From Hippophae tibetana (taxonomy: Eukaryota; Streptophyta; Magnoliopsida; Rosales; Elaeagnaceae): a stretch of DNA of 64,000 nucleotides. A program made the position numbers and the translations under genes. The notes under the pieces are model-generated. The model saw only the letters and a program-made list of their open reading frames with translations. It did not search any database and had not been told where the DNA came from. Numbering within the stretch: the first letter of the stretch is position 1; every line of letters starts with the position of its first letter. Below are positions 39,001-48,600 of the stretch, one piece after another. Where the stretch lies: positions 26,702,802 through 26,766,801 of the forward strand of contig CM072807.1 in assembly GCA_037013495.1 (NCBI GenBank). Reading direction: 5' to 3'.

Positions 39001-41687
39001 GAGATCAGGTTTAGGGTTAAATTTATTCTTTTTCAAAATAGTGTTTAGGTTTTTTGATTTTGGGATTTGAGATTTAGGATTTGGGGTTAGGGTTTAAGGT
39101 TTTGGGATTCAAGTTTAGTGTTAATTTTTTTGTCTCTGCTTATTGAATCAAAAACTAAAAATTTATAAAAACATAGGTAGCTCTTCTTAAAAAGAGAGAA
39201 ACTTAAAAACAAAAAACTTAAAAAAATGAAAAATTTCTAGAGAGAGAAAGCTAGAGAGGGAAATAGCTTAGAAAATTGTATGTTTTATAATGGAAAAGAG
39301 GATCCTTTTATAGGTGAGGAAAAGGCCAAAAAAGAAGGGAAAATATATCAAAATTTGAATTTGGAGGCGTTTGGAAGAGTTACTAACATATGGGGAGTGA
39401 AAATCTTGGTAGACGAGCGGTTGGTGCACAGGAGTACACACATGTCACAGCCCAGACATGTGCTACAGTTCGTAGAAGTCAGAGCGGCGTGTTCTGGATA
39501 ATAATTGTACGAGACTTGGTGTAGATGGGTTGTACGCATGGGATCCACTTGGATGGGCAACTGCGCGTGCTAGTGCGCATTGGACTTGGTGTGGAAAGGC
39601 TACTATGCACGTGATTTTGGCCTTTTGGACATTTTGATACATTTTGTCAAAACGAATTCCATCTTTTTGACTTTTTCTCATTTCCTTTTTTAGTATATTT
39701 GTGATGTTTTGCCTCTAGTATTTTTCTTTGTGTCTGTAAGGTTTAGGGTATTGTGAGCTAGGTGCTACTTGTGATATTGTACTAAAGAAATATGATTCTA
39801 TATTTTGACTAAGTTTGTGTAAGAATCTTATCATCACCTTATGTCATTGAGCCATCATCTCCTTATGTTTAGTAAATATCTCAGTACGTTGATCATGAGT
39901 TTTAATTGGCTGACTGTGGACTTAAAATTTCAACACTTTTGGCAAGGAAAAAGTAATGGAATGAAAAATGTATTGGTTGGCTTTGCCATTGGGATAAAAA
40001 AAGAAAGTAGTATTATATTTTTTGGTTTATAATTTGAATGAAATAGAAAACACTCTATATTACCTTAATATCCCTATATTTAGTAAATTTTAAATAATAT
40101 CATTTAATTATTATATTTTCTTCATAAATAATACATTATTTAAATTATTATTTTTCTAATTAACTATTACATTAAAATAAAATATATTCATTAAATTATT
40201 ATTTTTTAAAAAGGGTTTAGGGTTTTGTGGTTTGAAATTTTGGATTTAGGTTTCAGAGTTTAGTTTTTAGTGTTATATTTTGGTCTAGCTTTAGGGTTAA
40301 AATTATTATTTTGCTCATTAGGGTTTATAGTTTTAGGATTAGGGATTTGGGTTTTAGGGTTTTCGGTTTAAGATTTAGGTTAATATTTGTGGGTGAAGGT
40401 TTATGGTTAAAATTATTATTTTTCAAACTAGGGTGAAGGTTTTAAGGATTTGGGATTTGGTTGTGGAGTTTAGGGTTATAATTATGGGTTAAGGTTAGGG
40501 GTTAAAATTAGTATTTTTCAAAATAGGGTTTAGGGTTTTAGCATATGAGAATTGGGATTTGGCATTTAGGGTGTTTGGATTTAGAATTTTAGGGTTTAGG
40601 GATTATGATTATATTTGTGAGTTTAGATTTGGGGTTAAATTTGTTGTTTTTCAAAATAAGGTTTAGGATTTTGGGATTTTGGATTTGTGATTTGAAATTT
40701 AGGATTTAGGGTTTAGGGATTAGGGTTTAGTTTTAAATTTTGGGGTTAGGGTTTAAGGTTTTGGGATTCGAGGTTATTGTTAAATTTTGCATCTCTACTT
40801 ATTGAATCAAAAACTAAAAATTTATAAAAACATAGCTAGTTCTTCTCAAAAAGAGAAAAAACTTATAAACAAAAAACTTAAAAAATGAAAACTTTCTAGA
40901 TATGGAAAGTTAGAGAGGGAAAGATGTCAGAAAAACGTGTGTTTTACAATGCGAAAAAACAGGTCCTTTTATAGGTGACGAAAATACCAAAAAAGAGGGA
41001 AAATTATTTCAAAATTTGAATTTGGAAGCGTTTGGATAGGTTGGCCCACGTATGGGCCGTGAAATCTCAGCAAACGAGTGGTTGGCACACAAGAGTGCAC
41101 GCATGTCACACCTAGACGTGTATTGGCGTACGCAGAAGTCAACACAACATGTGCTGGATAAGAAGCACATGGGACTCAATGTAGATGGGCTGCTACCCAT
41201 GTGATCCACACTGGATGGGCGGCTGCACGCACTGGTGCGCTATGGACTCCGTGCGGAAAGGCTACTGCACCCAAGGTTTTGGCCTTTTGGACATTTTTGA
41301 TCCATTTTGTCCAAATATTTTCCATCTTTTTGACTTTTTTTCATTCCTTTTCTTAATATATTTGTGATGTATTGGCTCTAGTATTTTTCTTCGTGTCTTT
41401 AAGGTTTAGGTTATTGTGAGGTAGGTGCTACTTGTTATATTGTACTAAAGAATTATGATTCTATATTTTGACTAAGTTTGTGTAAGAATCTTATCATTAC
41501 CTCATGTCATTGAGCCATAATCTCTTGTTGTTTAGTAAATATCTTAATACGATGATCTTGAGTTTTAATTTGGTGACCGTAGACTTAAAATTTGAACACT
41601 TTTTGACAAGAAAAATGTAATGGAAAGGGAATGAGAAAGGAATTAAAATAGTTTTATTTAGTTTGACCATTGGAATCAAATAAGAAA
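30061..41687. repeat. Tandem array of type II units: LTR fragment + spacer + telomere-like tract
   Basis: Unit starts ('cttattgaatcaaaaac' and variants) lie at 30061, 31578, 32693, 34301, 35824, 37715, 39139 and 40798. Spacings are mostly 1.1-1.7 kb, and the 35824 unit is interrupted by LTR B. Each unit has three parts in fixed order: about 0.6-0.8 kb related to the minus strand of the resident LTR (hairpin 'gttcttctcaaaaagagaa', TATA, 'tttgacccattttgtccaa', 'tgatgtattgc'); an AT-rich spacer; and a TTTAGGG-like tract of variable length that accounts for most of the unit length variation. The array ends at a CACTA-like terminus at 41,688. Confidence 0.85.
36132..37640 (-). mobile_element. Truncated Athila-like LTR (LTR B)
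   Basis: Minus orientation. The 3' terminus is intact (TGATGAGCG on the plus strand at 36,132) and continues through U5 and most of U3. It breaks off in the GC-rich U3 near 37,640, where TTTAGGG-like sequence resumes, so the 5' end with TGATGAGTGCTC is missing. The TATA box is mutated (plus-strand TATTTGTA near 37,404), and a 23-25-bp segment ('catatttaatatttcgcaagc') is duplicated near 37,017 and 37,098. No target duplication can be seen. It is probably an old copy truncated by recombination. Confidence 0.88.
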
Positions 41688-42109
41688 CACTACTACAAAA
41701 TGGACCATTAAAGTCGATTAAAAATTGAGTTTAAATTGACTCACTTATAAAGTTGACTTTAAAGTCGATTATTTAGTTTTAAAGTCAATTCACGCATTTA
41801 ACTGACTTTACCTGTATTGATTTTTTATTTATTCTCATTTTTCACTCTACTAACCTGTATTCAATATAGCAAAAAAAAACCCAAAATATAAATAATAATA
41901 CAAATTATTGAAAATTTAAATATAATTAATTACTTGATTATTAAATTTATTATAAAAACAAAATAATGTATATACAATACATATATATATAGTTAACTTA
42001 AATTACAAATAAAATAATGTCGTTAAAGTGTAATTGGATTGTGGAAGCAAGCTTTGTTGGCTTAGAATCACCAGCATTGTGACAAAGAAACTGGGAAAAA
42101 ATTAGCTGA

Positions 42110-42790
42110 TCCATATGACAATTCATTCTCTTATATACATGAGCACATAAACATCCATCAAACAAGTAGTCTAAACTTCAGAGACATACAAATGGAGAAA
42201 TTAAATCATTATAAATATTACCATAAAAAAGAGATTACCATATTGACATCCAAGTGATATAATAATAATCTTATCCCTTCGAACTCATATTAGCACTTTA
42301 TTAATCTTTTGTCTATAAATATGAAACTATTTGGAATCAAGCTGGTATTTTTAATGCTATAATGAGCTCTAAATATGAAATCAATGTAACTCTGATTTGT
42401 TACTTGGCTTGTATGAGTTTTGGTGCCCTTAAATGCATGGAACAATTTTATAATACATTTATGGGCACCGAAACTCATACAAGCCAAGTAACAAAATAGG
42501 AGTTACACTTGATTTCATATTTAGAGCTCATTATAGCATTAAAAATACCAATAGAGATTCCACATAGTTTCATATTTATAGACAAATGATTAATAAAGTG
42601 CTACCATGATGTTGTCATAAGGAAAGTAGGCAAGAGAGATGAGATGAAGTTTGGGCAAAAAACAGGTCCATAAAATAATGCATTCTCCTACATACATGAG
42701 CACATAACTATCCATCAAACAAAACATCCATCAAACAAGGGACTTCAGACACAGGAATAGAGAAATTAAATCATTAAAAAAATTACCGTT
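42110..42790. repeat. Direct repeats flanking the hairpin
   Basis: A segment of about 110-120 bp containing 'catgagcacataaacatcca' and 'gagaaattaaatcatta' occurs at about 42,110-42,225. It recurs at about 42,668-42,790 in the same orientation, on either side of the inverted repeat. The second copy carries a small extra duplication ('catccatcaaacaa' twice). Confidence 0.7.
42292..42602. repeat. Long inverted repeat (about 140-bp arms)
   Basis: Left arm 42,292-42,428 (agcactttattaat ... gttttggtgccc), right arm 42,463-42,602 (gggcaccgaaactc ... attaataaagtgct). The loop is about 34 bp and partly self-complementary (aaatg/cattt). The arms differ only by scattered substitutions and small indels. 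It lies inside the CACTA-like fragment and could be a foldback or MITE-type insertion, or the source of a hairpin RNA. Confidence 0.88.
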
Positions 42791-43791
42791 ATGTTGTCAT
42801 ATGCTATTCAAGATCATCAGAATCTTCCCTCATTCTTCTTGTGATGATATAATTTGAACCATGTGTTCTGCTCATTCCTCTCATAAATCATCAAAAAATT
42901 GCTAGTCATAGCCCATCTTGTTCCAACCAAAGAACTACATGTATTTAAAATCAAAATAAGAATATAATTTCATGTATTTACAAAAAATAACTCAAATATG
43001 TTAAATTATTTTCTGTATATAGGTAAAACATATACCATATCATCAATTGGAATTTTGATATTTGTGATGATTTCGCACATAAATTTCATGACATAATAAC
43101 CACACATGACTCTATTATTTTTTTATGAAACCTACAAAAAACAAGTGTACATGATTTTCCATATTCGAACATCTTTATTATTTAATAGTAAAATTAATAA
43201 AAAAAATTAATATTTGCTTGTACATGCCATAACTTTTTTCCATATAAGCTTATGAGATTTTTTAAGGGCAATGCCCCTAAACTTGTTCCACAACTTCCAT
43301 GCCCTATCAAGGTTTAAAACAGTTAGTCTTTTATTAAATATTACAAAAAAATAATTGAAGAAACCAATAGCTAGCTATAACTCTTACATTTCAACACATG
43401 CTTTTGTATCTTTACTCAGTTCTATGGAAGTTGAGTCACAGTACTGATGAGTGCTCAAAAAACACTAAAATAACCATGATTTTATGCACATTAATTAATT
43501 AAAAATATATATATTTATATGTTTTATCATATATTTATATAAATTTGTCTTTTTCGGAATCACGGGTATTTTTATTGTTTTTCAGGTATTTTGGCTTAAA
43601 AATGCAACTTAAAGACTCAAAGAAGAATACTCGAAGCAATACATCACAAATATATTAATAAATAAATGCGGAAAGGTCGACAAATATGGAAAAATTGGAC
43701 AAAATGGGTCAAAAAGGTCAAAAATGTCAAAAAGGAGAAAAACGCGCCGCCGCGCCGCCCAGCCGCCGCGCCCCAGCACCCAGCTCCGCCC

Positions 43792-43917
43792 AAACTGCGC
43801 GCGGGTACTGTTCATGCGCGCAGCACTGCGCGCGGGTTACTGTTCACGCGCGCAGCACTGCGCGCGGGTTACTGTTCACGCGCGCAGCACTGCGCGCGGG
43901 TTACTGTTCACGCGCGC
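43792..43917 (+). repeat. 32-bp tandem repeats in the U3 of LTR C
   Basis: The motif TACTGTTCA(T/C)GCGCGC recurs at 43806, 43838, 43870 and 43902, an exact 32-bp period, with GCGCGC dyads. The other LTRs have a GC-rich block at the same place without this neat array. Confidence 0.9.
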
Positions 43918-43933
43918 TTCGACACTCATTTTT

Positions 43934-44058
43934 CACGTGCAGCAGCCCCATGATGTCATGCTGACGTCATCAATGACGTCAGCATTTCCATTACGCGTTT
44001 TTACATTTTTTTTTACATTTTTTTACTCATTTTTTCTCTCCATCCTCACCTATAAATA
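43934..44058 (+). promoter_or_regulatory. LTR C promoter: G-box, paired TGACGTCA sites, TATA box
   Basis: CACGTG at 43934-43939, TGACGTCA at 43962-43969 and 43974-43981, TATAAATA at 44051-44058. CACGTG and TGACGTCA are the classic G-box and C-box/CRE-type cores bound by plant bZIP factors. The same order recurs in the LTRs at 26,919 and 54,237 (minus strand) and at 50,766 (plus strand), with some sites degraded to TGACATCA or TGATGTCA. Function is inferred from motif identity. Confidence 0.7.
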
Positions 44059-44825
44059 CCCCCCTTCCCTTCACTTCAAAAATCACACCTAAAAACACCT
44101 CCAAATACATTCTTTTCTCTCTTTTCTTAGATTTTTAGGATTCTTTAGTTTTTCTTAGTTTTTCTTATGTTTTCTTAGTTTTTAGCTTTTCTTAGTTAAT
44201 TTCTCTTAGATTTAGAGTTCTTCCCTTTTTGGGAAGAACAAGTTATGTTTTTGTAATATTTTAGCTCTTTGATTCAATAAATGGGAGTGCAAATTCCGCT
44301 TGGAGTTTTTCCAGCAACGGGAATAGCGTCGAAGTTCTGTAAGGATTTTATTTTCTTTACAGTTATTTTTATGCTTTATTCTTACATGTTATATTTAATT
44401 TGTCTGTGGTTAAATTTAACTGTGCTGGCTATTTAGTAAACATGATGTAATAATAACGTTGTTATGCTTCCGAAATATTAAATAGGTAAAAATCTCTAAA
44501 ATGAATTGATTTTATTTTTATTCATGATTTTATATTAAGAATGTTAGAGAGAAATATATTATTTTTCATTACAAACTTAAACCTGAAAATTAGATTTTAA
44601 GGTTTAGTTATCCGGTCTGATTTAGAGTAGTGCTCTTTTATTTGATGGTACAATCGCCCGGTAGTTAGAGTGAAGCTCTATTTCAAAAGTTTTTATAAGA
44701 ATTATTATCTGAAAATGTATTGACAACATGTTTTCGATAGTGGTTTTAAAACTTGAAAGTTAGTATTCGGATAACTAAATTCTTGGGTTTAATTTGGACA
44801 CCTTGAATAAAGTTTAAACTGTCTA

Positions 44826-44976
44826 ACCCCACCAAAGGTGGCATTTAAATGGTTCATTTTCAATCTCTTAGAAAAAGGAATTAATTTAATTAAGCAAATT
44901 AGTTATCAACCCCACCCATAGGTGTTAATTGATTTGTTTAGTTAACAAAGAATATCTAACCCCACCAAAGGTGGTA
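44826..44976 (+). promoter_or_regulatory. U5 triplet of CCCCACC...GGTG hairpins
   Basis: Three phrases in U5 can fold on themselves: AACCCCACCAAAGGTGG (about 44,825), AACCCCACCCATAGGTG (about 44,910) and AACCCCACCAAAGGTGG (about 44,960). All sit downstream of the TATA box, so they would be in the transcript. The same three occur in the LTRs at 26,919, 36,132, 50,766 and 54,237, with a few substitutions. Their role is unknown. Confidence 0.6.
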
Positions 44977-45372
44977 TTCATACAAAAAAGGGAGAATCAA
45001 TAAATATCAATTCATATCCTTAATAACCTAGATAATATGAGCAAGCATAATTAACTTAGTTATTATATCCATAAATACTCCGCCATTATAAATGATAAAT
45101 TTTGCATAAATGTTTATTGAATCTATGTTTATTTTTATGTAAGTAGATTAAAAACACAAAAACCCCAAAATATCGTGACAGGATGTTTAGGATTTAATTT
45201 CGTTTTTAGAAGTTTGAATAATAAATTAAAAACCACATACATTCCTTCCTTAGATCGACCTTGGGAGTATACTTATCATTTTCTTCGAAATGATTCGTGC
45301 ACTTGCGAGAGTTTTATAAATATTAAAACCAAAGTATTTGCGAAGATCGGCGATGCCGGTTTTCGTTCATCA

Positions 45373-45627
45373 AGTTTTTGGCGAACCAAGCATGATTATT
45401 GAACAGATAAAGGATTATCAACATCCAATGATCTTGGCTTTCTTCAAACCTTAGTGGCTAAGGGATTATCAACTTTTGATTTCTCTTAAGCGTTAATGCC
45501 CTATCACATAATTGTTTAGCTCTGAGCTAACATCAATCTCTTGATATTGATTGACATATGAAGAATCATAGAATATTTCTAAATGTGATAAGTGATTATG
45601 TTGACGTCGATAATAACACGCCCATAA
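45373..45627. other. Unassigned sequence between LTR C and the inverted array
   Basis: The first 11 bases are a PBS remnant (AGTTTTTGGCG). The remainder ('ggattatcaac' twice, 'ttctcttaagcgttaatgcc') matches nothing else I can recognise in the window and has no convincing reading frame. Confidence 0.4.
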
Positions 45628-48600
45628 ATACAACCTTAAACCCTAAACCAAAAACCCTAATTCTCGAAACCCTTAAACTTTTAAGACACAAATAATTTTA
45701 ACCCAAATATTAACCCATAAATATAACCCTAAACCTTAAACCCGAAATCCATAATCCTAATACCCTAAACACTATTTAGAATTAAAAAATTTAACCCTAA
45801 ACTTTAACCCACAAATATAACCCTAAACCTATCACAAAACCTAAAACCCAAATCCTCAAATCCCAAATCCCATACCTCCAAAACCTAAACCCAATTTAGA
45901 AAAATAATAATTTTAATAATATATATATTTTTTAGGTAATAATTATTTAAATAAGTAATGATTTCAATAATTTATTTTATCTAACAAAATAATAATAATT
46001 AAATAATATTATTTAAATTTTACTAAATATATGGGTATTCATGTAATTTATAGTGTTTTGAATTCAATTCTAATTATAAACCAAACACTATAATACTGAT
46101 TCCTTCTTCGATTCCAGTGATCATAACAAACAAAACTATTTCCATTCCATTCCTATTTGCATTCTCTTTCAGATTCCATTCCATTTCCCATGTCGAAACT
46201 GTTCAAATTTTAAGTCCATAGTCAGGAAATTTAAACTTAGGATCATCGTATTGAGATATTTACTCAACAATAAGAGATATTTAACCCTAAAGCTTAATTA
46301 ACTCACAAATATAACCCTAAATTATAAACCCCTAATATCAAAACCCTAAACCCTATTTAGAAAATAATAATTTTAACCCTATCCTTTACCCATAAATATA
46401 ACGCTAAACCATAATTTCCAAATTATAAAGCCCTAAACCTTAAACCTTATTTATAAAAATAATAAATTAATCCTAAACCTAAACCCACAAATATAACCAT
46501 AAATCCTCAACCCTAAACCCTAAATCCCAAATCCCAAAAGCCTTAAACCAATTTAAAAAAATAAGAATTTTAACCCTAAACCCTAATTTCCAAAATACAA
46601 TTCCCAAAACACTAAAACCCTATTTAGAAAAATAATAATTTTAACCCTAAACATTAACCCACAAATATAACCCTACATCCTAAATACCTAAATCCCAAAT
46701 CCCAAACCTCCAAACCCTATTTAGAAAAATAATAATTTTAATAATATATTTTATTTTTAAGTAATAATTATTTTAAAAAATAATGATTTCAATATTATAT
46801 TTTGTGCAATGTAAAAATAATAATAAATGATAATACTTAAACTTTTTTGAATTTAGGGGTATTAAGATAATATACAATGTTTTACATTCTATTCTAATTG
46901 TAAACCAAACATTGTAATAATCATTCCATCTTTTATTCCAGTGGTCAAACCAAACAAAACTATTTCCAATTCATTCTCATTCTAATATGAATTACTTTCC
47001 GTTGTCCATGTTGAAACTGTTCAAATTTTAAGTCCACGGTGAGCAAATTTAAACCTAGGATCATCTATTGAGATGTTTAGTCTACAATAGGAGATGATGG
47101 CTTAATGACATGAGGTGATGATGAGATTCTTACATAAACTTAGTAAAAATATAGTAGCATAATTTTTTATTACAATATCACAAGTAGTAGCTACCTCACA
47201 ACATCCATCAATTTTTCCCACTTCCTAAACTTGGATATTTTTCTTCTTATTGGAGTGATATAATTTTGTTAGTTTATGTAGAGACATTTGGTTTATGTTA
47301 AACTTGAAGTTCATGAATAAATTCTAGAATTGCTTGGATGATGGTATATTGGGACATGTTTAGGAATAGGTGGATTATATTTTGATAAGAATGTGGTGTA
47401 TATTTTCTTATATGTAAAGGTTTTATATGTAAAGGTAATATTATACTACCATATGTTTGTTTGAATGGAATGGAATAGAATAAGAATAGTTTCATTCCAA
47501 TTTTATGTTTGGGTGGGCTGAAAAGTGGGAATGGAATGGTATCGATTCAAAAAGAGAAAGAATCATAATTCATAAAAGAGATGGAATCATAATTCCTTCT
47601 CCTCCCTTAGGGAATCATGATTCCATTCCCATCTCAAATTGTTTTTCCAATTTTACCCCAACCCCAAATATAATCCTAGGCCCTAAATCATAAACCCTAA
47701 ACCCCAAATCCAAAATCCATAACCCAAATCCCTAAACGCAATTTAGAAAAATAATAATTTTAAACCTAAACCTTAACACACAAATATAACCCTAAACCAT
47801 AAACACTAAATTCCAAATCCAAAATACAAAATTCAAAAACCTTAAACCCTATTTTGAAAAATTATAATTTTAAGCCTAAATCATAACCCACAAATACAAC
47901 CTTAAACCCTAAACTAAAAACCCTAATTCTCAAAACCCTAAAACTTTTAAGACAAAAATAATTTTAACCCTAATATTAACCCATAAATATAACCCTAAAC
48001 CTTAAACCCTAAATCCATAATCCTAATACCCTAAACCCTATTTAGAAAAAAAAATTAACCCTAAACTTTAACCCACAAATATAACCCTAGACCTATCCCA
48101 AAACCTAAAACGCAAATCCTCAAATCCCAAATCCCAAACCTCCAAAACCTAAACCCAATTTAGAAAAATAATAATTTTAATAATATATTTTCTTTTTAAG
48201 TAATAATTATTTAAATAAGTAATGATTTCAATAATTTATTTTATCTAACAAAATAATAATAATTAAATAATATTATTTAAATTTTACTGAATATATGGGT
48301 ATTCATGTAATTTATAGTGTTTTGAATTCAATTCTAATTATAAACCAAACACTATAATACTGATTCCTTCTTCGATTCCAGTGATCATAACAAACAAAAC
48401 TATTTCCATTCCATTCCTATTCGCATTCTATTTTAGATTCCATTCCATTTCCCATGTCGAAACTGTTCAAATTTTAAGTCCATAGTCAGGAAATTTAAAC
48501 TTACGATCATCGTATTGAGATATTTACTCAACAATAAGAGATATTTAACCCTAAAGCTTAATTAACTCACAAATATAACCCTAAATTATAAACCGCTAAT

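Larger units (their letters stand above)
41688..43444 (+). mobile_element. CACTA-like transposon terminus and adjoining fragment
   Basis: The sequence CACTACTACAAAA at 41,688-41,700 has the form of a plant CACTA (En/Spm) terminus. It is followed by repeated 'aaagtcgatt / aaagttgact / aaagtcaatt' decamers in both orientations up to about 41,810, the usual subterminal pattern. It interrupts a type II unit after 'ggaatcaaataagaaa'. No matching opposite terminus (ending GTAGTG) is seen before the LTR at 43,445, so the element is truncated. The inner part is AT-rich, with short minus-strand stretches that could be decayed exons (e.g. 42,840-42,920 and 43,255-43,320). I could not assign them. Confidence 0.6.
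43445..45372 (+). mobile_element. Athila-like LTR, solo or truncated (LTR C)
   Basis: 1,928 bp in plus orientation from TGATGAGTGCTC to CGTTCATCA, followed by AGTTTTTGGCG, the first part of a primer-binding site that breaks off after 11 bp at 45,383. No internal region follows. The five bases before it (agtac) are not repeated just after it, so no target duplication is recognised. U3 holds four ACTGTTCA(C/T)GCGCGC copies at 32-bp spacing, a CACGTG, two TGACGTCA sites and TATAAATA. AATAAA of the probable poly(A) region is near 44,275. Confidence 0.92.

Noticed and set aside
42290..42487. Small gene over the hairpin (65 codons, minus strand)
   Set aside because: It spans the arm-loop-arm of the inverted repeat and has no independent support.
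43666..44092. Arg/Ala-rich frames of 92-122 codons in LTR C
   Set aside because: They are produced by the 32-bp GCGCGC tandem repeat and are not kept in other LTRs.
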